64,000 nt of DNA from Pseudomonadota bacterium (GTDB lineage: Bacteria > Pseudomonadota > Gammaproteobacteria > UBA1113). The DNA is taken from contig JAJXUV010000005.1 of the NCBI GenBank assembly GCA_021782495.1, positions 1-64,000 of the forward strand, written 5' to 3'. A program made the translations under genes and the position numbers. This document shows positions 54,216 through 63,900 of this stretch, piece after piece (position 1 is the first letter of the stretch; every line of letters begins with the position of its first letter). Under the pieces are notes generated by a model. It had not been told where the DNA came from, did not search any database, and worked only from the letters and a program-made list of their open reading frames with translations.

Positions 54216-55390
54216 AAATATTCAAACTACCCGATTTAGGAGAAGGATTGCCCGATGCCGAAATTCACGAATGGCATGTGGCAGTGGGCGATCACGTCAA
54301 ACGCGATCAACCCTTGGTGTCAATGGAAACCGCCAAAGCACTTGTAGAAGTTCCGGCTCCTTTTGATGGTGTCGTAGCTGAATTGCACGGTGCCGTGGGC
54401 GATATCATCGATACGGGTCAACCTTTGGTAAGTTTTGAAGGCGCTCAAGAAGAAACCGCCGAAGCCAAACCTAAAACGACCCCCGCCAAAGAAAGTGGTG
54501 CTACGGTCGCGGGAAATATTGTTGTCGGCGATACGGTATTAGAAGAAAATGCAGCGGGCATTATGCCAACGGGATCGGATGATAAAATCACACCGGCTTT
54601 GCCTGTGGTGCGTTTGCTGGCGCAAAAATTAAATTTAAATTTGAGTGAAATCAAAGCCACTGGCCTTCAAGGCGAAGTGACTTTAGACGATGTTTTAAAT
54701 GCCATTTCATCGCAGACGAAAATTTCAAGCACGCCGGCTAAAGCGGAAGTACCTCCCGGCTATACCCCTTTAAAAGGCGTGAGACGCACGATGGCTCAAG
54801 CCATGGCCTTGTCGCATCAAGAAATCGCAGCGGTGACCATCGTCGACGATGCGGACATTGCAGCCTGGGCGCCCGACAATGACATCACGGCGCGCATTGT
54901 GCGTGCGATTAGTTATGCTTGCCACCAAGAACCCGCTTTAAATGGCCATTTTGACGCCAAGAGCGCTTCTTTACAGTTATCGAAGTCAGTTCATTTGGGC
55001 ATAGCCATGGACTCGGGGGATGGCTTATTTGTGCCCGTGATTCGAGATGCTGAAACTTTATCAAAAGAAGCGATTAGAACGCTCATCAATCGTTATAAAG
55101 AAGAAGTGCGCGCGCGTACTATTCCCAGCGCTGATTTACAAGGCGCTACGATTTCCTTGTCCAATTTTGGCGTATTTGCCGGGCGTTATGCCAACCCTAT
55201 GATTGTACCGCCCATGATCACCATTGTCGGCTGTGGCAAATTGCGCGAAGAAGTGAAATGGGTGGAAAGCCAATGTGTGCCGCACCGCATTTTGCCTTTG
55301 TCTTTAACCTTCGATCACCGCGCCGCAACGGGCGGCGAAGGGTCGCGCTTTTTGGCCGCGATGATGGAGGATTTGGGGAAAACGGCTTAG
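54212..55390 (+). CDS. 2-oxoacid dehydrogenase E2 (dihydrolipoamide acyltransferase)
   Basis: The 392-residue core of the complex. It has one lipoyl domain (~1-75; lipoylated Lys in VSMETAKALVE), a peripheral-subunit-binding domain (~128-165; TPALPVVRLLAQKLNLNLSE) and the catalytic acyltransferase domain (~190-390) ending with the active-site His in LTFDHRAATGGEGSRFL. The last motif has TGG in place of the more common xDG, a variant seen in some E2 proteins. No lipoamide dehydrogenase (E3) follows; genes change strand. Confidence 0.93.
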   Translation: MKIFKLPDLGEGLPDAEIHEWHVAVGDHVKRDQPLVSMETAKALVEVPAPFDGVVAELHGAVGDIIDTGQPLVSFEGAQEETAEAKPKTTPAKESGATVAGNIVVGDTVLEENAAGIMPTGSDDKITPALPVVRLLAQKLNLNLSEIKATGLQGEVTLDDVLNAISSQTKISSTPAKAEVPPGYTPLKGVRRTMAQAMALSHQEIAAVTIVDDADIAAWAPDNDITARIVRAISYACHQEPALNGHFDAKSASLQLSKSVHLGIAMDSGDGLFVPVIRDAETLSKEAIRTLINRYKEEVRARTIPSADLQGATISLSNFGVFAGRYANPMIVPPMITIVGCGKLREEVKWVESQCVPHRILPLSLTFDHRAATGGEGSRFLAAMMEDLGKTA

Positions 55391-55412
55391 ATTAAGGCAC
55401 ACTGTCGATACA

Positions 55413-56063
55413 TCACGGTGATTGTAAAGACTGTATGGATGGAATATTTTCAACGGCTCGCGCTAAAGTACACAAGCGTTTCTGAATTTTTCGATCGAGC
55501 TCTTGCAAATCGCCATCTCGATAAGAACATAAAGCTTTTAAAGAAGTGCCTGGATCAAATGATTGGCCATAAATAGCCACAGCACAACCTAAACCTTCCT
55601 CTAACCCTAATCCAGATTGGATTAAAGCATCAATATCAATGTAATCTTTACATTCAGCTCGACGTTGAATGGTATTTAATTTAGTAGCCATTAAATCTTG
55701 AAGAGATGCTATTTTTAAACCGTTATCGGGTGCAATCCAGGGTGGATTGATTCGTTTTTGTCGAGCTTTCAAGCCTGCCAAAAATTGTATTTTAACGCTG
55801 CCTTCTGGGAAGTCAATAAAACTATCGATGGTATTTATTTCTGGCTGAGTAATCACATGTTCTGTGAGAATAGGAAATTGTTGTAACAATGATTCTTTAT
55901 CGAGGGGATCGTCTGAAAAAAAATCAAAATCAACTGAAATGCGATGCCCTAATTGAAGTGCAATCGCCGTGCCACCGTAAAGAACAAAGCAAGCAGGAAT
56001 ATTTTTCAACAGTGGCCATAAACGTCTTTGCGCTTCGGGTAAAATTTCAAGATACAATTCCAT
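55413..56063 (-). CDS. AbiEii/AbiGii-like nucleotidyltransferase
   Basis: The 216 residues show the nucleotidyltransferase-fold signature of the AbiEii/MenT toxin superfamily: VLYGGTAIALQLGHRISVDFDFF (GG plus D.D.F) at ~27-50. A downstream lysine motif lies in SLQDLMATKLNTIQRRAECKDYIDIDALI. Type IV toxins of this fold transfer nucleotides to tRNA or proteins. It is paired with a 95-residue gene upstream with a one-base overlap, a toxin-antitoxin-like layout, though that partner is not a classical AbiEi. The role is inferred. Confidence 0.75.
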   Translation of the reverse strand: MELYLEILPEAQRRLWPLLKNIPACFVLYGGTAIALQLGHRISVDFDFFSDDPLDKESLLQQFPILTEHVITQPEINTIDSFIDFPEGSVKIQFLAGLKARQKRINPPWIAPDNGLKIASLQDLMATKLNTIQRRAECKDYIDIDALIQSGLGLEEGLGCAVAIYGQSFDPGTSLKALCSYRDGDLQELDRKIQKRLCTLARAVENIPSIQSLQSP

Positions 56064-56350
56064 TATAATTCCCTTTCAGGTAAAGGAGGAATAGGAAGTA
56101 TATTAAACTTAATATGCCAATAATCCCAAGAACGATAACTAAAATAACCGATAGGCGCGTGTTTTAAAACCGCCTTGAGCGGCTCATCTCCTATACTTCG
56201 CCGTAATGTTTGGATATCATCCCAAGAACCCAAATTCATGACATTCGCAATGAAAATATAGGGATGTGCATAGGCCCACTCCGGGTTTTCCCACCAAACA
56301 AAGCGACGCGCTAATTGCGTTAAAGATTTTGAGGGTACTAAAGGCTTCAT
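56063..56350 (-). CDS. Small protein paired with the AbiEii-like gene
   Basis: About 95 residues from ATG 56350 (a frame to 56368 is possible). It is rich in Trp/Tyr (RFVWWENPEWAYAHPYIFIANVMNLGSWDD, spread over ~15-45) and contains LKHAPIGYFSYRSWDYWHIKFN. I recognise no DNA-binding motif. Similar small genes accompany AbiEii-like genes in other bacteria and may act as the antitoxin. A TATACT sequence ends only about five bases before the ATG, so the transcript may be leaderless or start at the upstream codon. Confidence 0.6.
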   Translation of the reverse strand: MKPLVPSKSLTQLARRFVWWENPEWAYAHPYIFIANVMNLGSWDDIQTLRRSIGDEPLKAVLKHAPIGYFSYRSWDYWHIKFNILPIPPLPEREL

Positions 56351-56492
56351 TTTTATAGTATAACACATATATAAAGAATAGAAACATCGTTGATAATTTG
56401 TGTAATAATGAAGTTTAACTTCATTATTGCACGAAAAAGACAGTATTTCATGTGAAGGATGCTTTAATTTGGTGAAAATATGAGTTTTTTAA

Positions 56493-56775
56493 TTTTAACC
56501 AAGCCGCGACCGTTAGGGAGCGGTGGTTCGAAGTAAGGAACAATCGATTCATTTGAAATGGCTACATTTATACTCGTTATACTTCGAAATGCGAGTACCT
56601 TCGTAGGGGCGGCCCCCTGTAGCCGCCCTTTTGGGCAGGCACGGGGGCCTGCCCCTACGATTCCTATTCAGTCAATGACATCTGCTAACCTAGCATTTTC
56701 AAAGATTTTGGGTATATATAATGGTAATTCCTTGCTTCGAACCACCGCTCCCTAACGGTCGCGGCTCGGTTTAAA
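56493..56775. repeat. Large palindromic element of the CCGAGCCGCGACC family
   Basis: 48-base arms at 56493-56540 and 56728-56775 are inverted copies with about four differences, built on AGCCGCGACCGTTAGGGAGC then GGTGGTTCGAAG. The same arm occurs inside the MITE at 33060-33100/33205-33245. The right arm supplies the stop codon of the coiled-coil gene ending at 56771. No frame is present inside. Confidence 0.8.
56602..56659. repeat. GC-rich palindrome nested inside the larger element
   Basis: 27-base arms beginning CGTAGGGGC (56602-56628) and ending GCCCCTACG (56633-56659) pair around TTTT, with a few mismatches. It is far more GC-rich than its surroundings. It appears to be an insertion into the larger palindrome. 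Confidence 0.75.
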
Positions 56776-57838
56776 GCTGATTCTGAGCCAAGGCACCACT
56801 CTGGTTTTCAAGAACCGGCGGCTTATCTGCTGGATCTCGACGTGGCGACGAATTGCCAGCCCAAAAACTAGAGCCTACCAGTTGCCCCTCTTGAGACAAT
56901 ACGCCAGTGTTGCTTTCTGCCGCTTGAGGACTAGCGGCGGGTGGAGCTACCTCTGCTTGGGGTGCTATGGCCTGGGGTTCTACCGCTGGTGGTTCCGGTG
57001 AAGCAGCCACAACAGGAGCTATAGGCGCTATTGCCACAGCTTGAATGTGAAATCTATCTTCAAACTCCTTTTTAAGGATTTCCAAATTTCGCAATTCTTC
57101 TTGAAACTTATGCAACTCTGCTTCATCGGCTGCTATCTTTCGAAGATCCTCTGCTTTCAGCTTTTCAGCTGCTTCTACGTCAGCCTCATCGTAAGCACGA
57201 ATTTCTTCTGCTTTTTTTATGTTTTCTTGAAAAGTTTTCAAATCACTTAAAGACCTCATCCCATATGTAGGAACCGAAAGATCTTCTGCCCGCGGTTTTT
57301 CTTTGATCAAAGTTTCGAATACATGCATTCGAAACTCCACATGCTTTTCTTCGAATACCTGAAACAAAATTTGTTCAAACTCAGGCGCTGCCAGTTCTTC
57401 TGGCTTTTTTTCATCAAACCAAGACGTATCTACTTTGACCAAAATTTTTTTTATTTTATTTTGAATGTTCTTGAACTTACAAACTAAGCCCCGCTTTTCA
57501 AAATCAATTTGAGCATAAACAGCTGCCACTTCAAGATCCGATCTATGGGGAAATTTTTCGCTATTTTTTAAAAAATATATTTTATACCTTGCCTCATAAT
57601 AAGCTTCATATTTTTTTTTCTTGTCTGCTTTTCTTTGAAGTTCCGGAATCGCTTTTTCAAGACATTCATTTTGGATACTGAGATTCCGAAAACGAACTTT
57701 CAGCCTCTTTTCGTAATATCTTATCTCGTCCTGCAATTCTCGACTACGCCTGAGTATTTCTGCATACAAGTCTCTAAACGTAATAACAGGTGGTTCACGA
57801 TGAACACGTTCTAGTGACTGCCGAAGTTCCATTCCCAT
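56771..57838 (-). CDS. Coiled-coil protein with Pro/Ala-rich tail, candidate effector
   Basis: The 355 residues start at ATG 57838 (AGGAGAGACGCA upstream); a frame to 57859 is less likely. Residues ~10-110 and ~195-265 are strongly charged heptad-like helices (ELQDEIRYYEKRLKVRF, KAEEIRAYDEADVEAAEKL). The region ~270-320 is an Ala/Pro linker (APIAPVVAASPEPPAVEPQ). There is no signal peptide, membrane span or known domain. It lies 82 bases downstream of the giant gene on the same strand, so the two may be co-transcribed. Eukaryote-directed function is inferred only from architecture and context. Confidence 0.65.
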   Translation of the reverse strand: MGMELRQSLERVHREPPVITFRDLYAEILRRSRELQDEIRYYEKRLKVRFRNLSIQNECLEKAIPELQRKADKKKKYEAYYEARYKIYFLKNSEKFPHRSDLEVAAVYAQIDFEKRGLVCKFKNIQNKIKKILVKVDTSWFDEKKPEELAAPEFEQILFQVFEEKHVEFRMHVFETLIKEKPRAEDLSVPTYGMRSLSDLKTFQENIKKAEEIRAYDEADVEAAEKLKAEDLRKIAADEAELHKFQEELRNLEILKKEFEDRFHIQAVAIAPIAPVVAASPEPPAVEPQAIAPQAEVAPPAASPQAAESNTGVLSQEGQLVGSSFWAGNSSPRRDPADKPPVLENQSGALAQNQL

Positions 57839-57920
57839 TGCGTCTCTCCTAAAATGCAATAACTAAAAGATATTTTCAAAGCGGATAAATTATACCCGGT
57901 CCTTCACACAGGCTCAAGAG

Positions 57921-60900
57921 TTATTCCTCGTCCGACGATCCGAATGTCAACTTTTTACCTTTTTTACGCTCGTCTATAGACTGATGTTCAGATTCTTCTT
58001 TGTTTATACCAGAAGGAGCAGTCTTTGCAGGAGAAGGAAGAAAAGAAAATAAATTCTGAGATGCTATTGAGTCCAAATTTACACCCAACGACGGAATTTT
58101 CGGTGAGGAAGAGAGCGGCCCTCGTGGAGGGCTTTTTGGTGGCGTGGATGCACGTCCATCCTGTGTATTTATTGTACTACGTTCAAGGTCAAGCTCAGTT
58201 ACCGAAGAACAGGAAGACAGAGATAGAGGGGTTTTTGGAGAAGGAACTCCCTCTTCACTGCTTCGATCTGGATCAGAATAGGCTCCGCGAGGAGAGCTTA
58301 GAGGAGGGCTTACGGGTGCATGCATGTTGGCGGCCGCTACTTGTTGTTGCAGGGCGAATTTTAAGGTTTCTTGCTCTGCTTTTTTTTGAGATTCATCATC
58401 AGAATGAAACCCTTCTTCGTCAGAAAAACCTACCCCTTCTCCTGTTTCTGATATTTCTGATGTTTCTGATGTTGCTGAAAGATCATCAAAATTGGTTTCT
58501 AAGGCCCTTCGTCGTACTGCTTCTTGTTGAGCCTCATCAGGATCAACTTCTTCTCCCTCAGAAAAACCTACATCAACTGCTTCTCGGTTTGCTTCTGATA
58601 CTGCTGCTGGAGGAATACCTCCTCTACAACCCTCACCACCATACACTTCTTCTTCCTCTCTCTCTATCGGCACGCTTGCTAAAACCTTTTGGCGTTCTGC
58701 TTCTGCTCGCTGTGTTGCTTCTGTAAGTAGCTTATCCATTCCTTCGCAAGCAGCTTTCACATGCTCAGTTCGACTCACATCTTTATCTCCTGACCACCCA
58801 ACCAGTTTGCCAACGCCTAAACCCACTATGGCAAAAGCGCTCGCTGCTAGAGTAGGTATGCTAGGTGCAAAGACAGTGCCGACAACGGCGCCAATCACGG
58901 CCGGCCCAACCCCCGCGGTCGCTAGGCCTAAACCTATCAGCAGACCCACACCTGCAATAATACCTACCCCCATTAAGATACGCGATATCCATTTCTTGGC
59001 ATCGGAAGATATATCCTGCTTATGACATGCGTTTTCTAACTCCTGCCAATGAGCTTCTTCCGTGACTCGCTCAAACAGAACTTCAGGCAGATTTTCATTA
59101 AGATTGCGATTCGTACAGCGATCAATACAATCCATATACTGGATCACTTCTTGATTCACCTTATCATCAATCTCATCAGGATCTATGCCAGGAATATCCT
59201 CGCCTTGTGTTTTCAAAGCCGTTATATTCGGTCGTATCTCGTTCTCAACTAACTTACCGAGCTCACGGCCTTGTTCCGTACAGAAAAAATGATCGACGCA
59301 CGCTCTTCTGACTTTTCGTCGCAGTGTTTCATTTCTCTGTACATACGCACTTTCCAAAACTTGTCTCAGCATCTTCGCTTGAAATTCATGGGTAAAACAG
59401 ACAGATTGAGGGCTAGAGTGAATGAGATCAAATAGTTCATTAAATAGTGCTTCTTTTCCTTCGTCATCTTCGCTCGATAAGAGCGCGCGCAGATGATGGT
59501 AAATGATGGTCGCTGTTTCAGTATCCAAGGTGTTGTTGTGTGCTATTAACGCTTGAACGGCGACCAGTTGCGAATATTGAATAACCTTGGGATTAGAAGA
59601 AGGGTCCTCTAAAAGTCCCGCAATAGGTCGACAAAATTCAACGTACGCTTTAAAAGCCGCGCGTACCTGAGCTAATTTTTCTTGCGCTTGTATTTCTTTA
59701 TCTTCAAGCATCTGGCTCGCTTTTTCTAATCCGTCTTTCTTAAGCTGCCTGCTTCTATCTTTGCTATCAATAATAGAAATAGTTTCCCCATCTATCTTTA
59801 CTGTCAGTTCAGGATCCCTACTGTGAGTGTCATATTTTAGCAATTTCTTTAGCAATTCATTGGGAGTGATGATATCAACGAACTCGTGATGAACTCCGAT
59901 ATCAAAAGAAGCGCTCTCAGCTTCTTTTCCAACAGCGGTTCTGGTTTTCAGAACTATTTTACCTGGGATGAAAACTTCCTGACTTTTTTCAGAATCCGAA
60001 ACCGTTACCCACAAACCAGAAGCGACCACCACCACATCGAAACCATTGTCTTCCAAATCACCGTCTTTGTTTTTTTGAATTCTCGGTAAAAGCGTACAAG
60101 ACTCCAGTTTCAATTTGACAGGTAGACGATTAGGTCTTTGCGAATAAAAGTCTTTCAGCACTGCACTCGCTGCAATTTCGACGGCTTGTGTGGCTGCCGC
60201 TACCCGTTCTTGAGCGCGTGCAGCTTCCAATTTGGATTGCTCGATAATTTCTCTGGCTTCAGTTTCTGGATCTCGACTTTCTTGGATTCGTGTCAGGTTG
60301 TCGAATTTATTATCTAAGCCCCGAAGTTGTTCTTCGAGCTTAGACATATGCTCTTCTTTCTTTTTAGCATCGGCTCTATCTACTGTATCAGGCCTTGGCG
60401 AAGAAGAGCCCGCTTCGCCTATTTCTATCTGATCGGGCTCAGAGATAGCTCTCCCTTTAAGTTCTTGTGAACTTTTTCTTGCTTTTTCAATTTGGGTTGT
60501 TAACTTAAATCGCTCTTGCTTTTCTTGTTCGCGAATCGCGGCGATATTATCTTCTATTTCTCCATAAATTTGATCCCTTAAACTTTCTTCACTACGCTGA
60601 CATTTAAGCGCGGCCTTAGCTTCTTCAGCTTTCAATCTTTCAAGATTGGCTACAGCGGAATTTACCCAACGTCTTCCAGCTGCTTTCTTATAGGGCTTGC
60701 CTGCATCTTTATACGCTTGAGCATGGTCGGCCACATCGCCGGAACCATAAATTGCTAAGAGGTCGTCAAGCCCTTTTCTCCTTACTCCAGCAACAGCACT
60801 TAGCGCAGGCTCTATTTCTCTTTCTACAGAAGCAGCGGCTGCTTCGCTTTCGCCTTTGTCCTGCTCTGCTTCTTCTCTAGGTTTTAAAACCTGGTACATT

Positions 60901-63900
60901 GTCTGACGTAGTTCAGGCACACCACACCATACGATGGTTTTGAGCAACAGAGGACAATCTTCTAGTTCTTTTTTGTCTGATAAAACCAGCGGCAAATCGC
61001 GGTAAATGGCGGTTGCCATGGCGGTGCTCAGCGTAGCGACATCAGGATATGCGAGTGTATTAGAAATCAAATGTGCTTCTACTAAATTTAGAATATTGCT
61101 TAATTTCTTACTTTCAATCGAATAAGTACTAAACCCTTTTCTTGCCAATGCTAAATGGTCTCGCGCAATATCTTCTTCTTCCTGTGCTCTATCGGAAGCA
61201 AGATCCAAGCCTTCCGCATTAATGGTTCCACCTTCATTAACGACCGTGTATCCATACACTTTCAACTGCGGATAGAAAAATTCTCCGTCTTCTTCAATAG
61301 GTGCATATTCATAAAGCCCTCGCAACAATAAGTTACTGTAAGAGATCGATTCAACTACCCCTCCATCTACTGTTTTAGTGGCAGTAACAAAAATTTCCCC
61401 GGGAATAATTTGAGATGGATTATTATCAATGTCTGAATCAAGCTCAAGAGCGGGACTCCAAATTAATTCGAATCCAGAAGAAGATACTCCTGTTACCTTC
61501 AAAATGCCTGGCCCACCGGCAGAAAGATTGCTATTACAACTGCTATCCCCCCGAGACCGCTCCGGAACTCGTGCCACTTGGACTCCTTTGAGTCTGCCCA
61601 TGTGGCCAGCAAGAGTCCATCCCATGCGCTGGGGCAAATTTGCTATAGATTGGTCGTAAGATGCTTTTAGCACATCAACAGCTGGCATTTCTTTCGTGCC
61701 AACACTACCAAATGATTCATTAAACGCTTGCTCCCAGCCCTCTTTTTTCACGCCATCCACTAAAAATAATTGTCCCTTATATTCTCCTTCACAAGCCAAA
61801 CGACGCCCCAATTCAAGCGAAGGATCCCCAGGTTCTTTGTGATCTGCGATCTTAAGCAAAGATTGACCTAAAAACGCTTCAACCTGATGCAGCTTTTCCA
61901 TACGCCCAGGATAACTGCGTATTTGCACTGCTTCTACGGCTTCCGCAAATGTTTGAGGTATGTATTCGTGTGTTCCAAACACCGAAATAGGCGCTACTTT
62001 CGGTTGACCTTTCTTATTGGTTAACTCATCTACACTTAAAACAAAACGAGTTTCAAACAGAGGGCTGTCGTCAATCTTACTAACCAATTCTATTTTAATA
62101 TTCTTTTTCTTTTCATCGGGGCGTGATATAAGGACGGACATCGTTGAAAGTTCTAGTTCTCGTCGAGCTACTAGTCCTTCATGCAAATCATACAATTCTT
62201 GACTGAGTGTTAAAGCCAAGCCTTCTACTTGTGCACGCGTAAGTCCTAATTCTGTTTGCACATGCGCAAACCAGACTTCAATATCTTCTACCTTTTCTTC
62301 ATCTGATTTAGGAGCAACATTTTTACCATAAAGTACCTTGCCTTCCCTCCAATCTGAGCACGCTTCTTCACAACAAGCTTGCACGTCTTTTTGCCTTCTT
62401 TTTTGCGCTTTAGGAGGCACCCATTGACGTGATTTACTGATGTAACCGTTTTCACCAGAAGCTTTTGCACCACTAGCTGCTAAGAATCGGCTGCGCATTT
62501 CAGATATGCTTAATCTACCCTTTGCCAAGATTTTGTTTGGTGACGCGGTTTCAGGGAAGTCGCCTTCTAGCACAATGTCAAATCCATCATCTTCTTCTCT
62601 TTTTTCTTTCCCCTTTCCTTTATCGCCAGAATTTCGATCTGCTTCTTCTTTGCCATTTTCTTTTGGAGATTCTGACTCTGCTTTTTCTTTATTTTCTATC
62701 AATTTTCTGAACTCATTAAGCTCAGTAATAATTTTTTCATACTGCTCTCTTGCTTCATTCGCTCTGAGCTTAGCTTTTTCAGTGAGCGCTGCGCATTTCT
62801 TTTTTCTAAGCTCAATTAATTTAGCTGGCTCTAATTTTTCCAACTGAGGGGATTTTTGGTCGCTCAAAACCTGAGCCTCATTTGGAAGACGATCTTGCGA
62901 TATAGCCTCATCCACTGCCTTTAAACAATCGATAAGTTCTGGAAGTATCTCAGCACTCTCATTATTAGATTGTAAAAATACTTGAAGGCGAATAAAATTT
63001 TCATATTTCTCCTTACACAGTTCGTATTCCGCAAGCTCTTGTTCTAATGCTTGTCTTAATGCCACCTCTCGTGCTTCTCCAGTAAACCAATCGGAGGGAG
63101 GGATTCGAAAATGTAAATGACCGCCTTTAGCAAGAGCTTCAATAATAACGGCATGTAATTCTTGTTTACGAACGCTCTTAGAAATAGCACCAAACTCCAT
63201 CGTAGCAGGCACCGCACCTTTTTTTACAGGATTAAAAGGGCCTCTGTCGATCTTCTCCACACATTGCAGTGTACCATCTGGATTCAAAACAAACTTGCCA
63301 TTAACAATAAAATAGGCTTTATTTTCATTGGTTAAAACGATACCACTTCTACCTTTTTCAATAAATCGCTTTCCTAGTTTGATACGAAATTGCTCTGCGA
63401 TTTTTCGACATTGGTCAGGGTCATTCTCATTTAATGCTTCAACTACACACATATCATAAATGTAAAAGCTAGGCGCTGCAGAACACGTAAAACTTTCACG
63501 TGTTGCATCGATTTCATTTTTATCATTTAAACGAAACACAAATTTCATTTCCGCTTCCAAAAGAACCGGCATCTCTAGTGAAACATTAATAGGTTCATCA
63601 TTACACCGCCCTACCCTGCCTACTACTTTAACAGTCAATACAAACTCTTTTTGTGATGCTTCAATGTCATAATATCTATCTGGTCCTCTCTTTTCTACAT
63701 TAGCATCAAAAAAAAGTTCACCATAATGTTGCCAAAAAAACTGTCCTAGAATACCTCTTCGATCGAGTAAATCACATAAAGAATCTTGATGAAAATTATT
63801 CATAAAAAAACGTACAAGCACAGGATCCATCTTCTTAGAAAGCTTTGTTTCAAATTCTCCTATCTTTACCCTGGCCATGCTCTCAGAATTAACAGTTGTG

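Noticed and set aside
58025-58726. 233-residue plus-strand frame opposite the giant gene
   Set aside because: Leu/Glu-rich text mirrors the acidic Ser/Pro-rich tail of the minus-strand gene; no ribosome site or family match.
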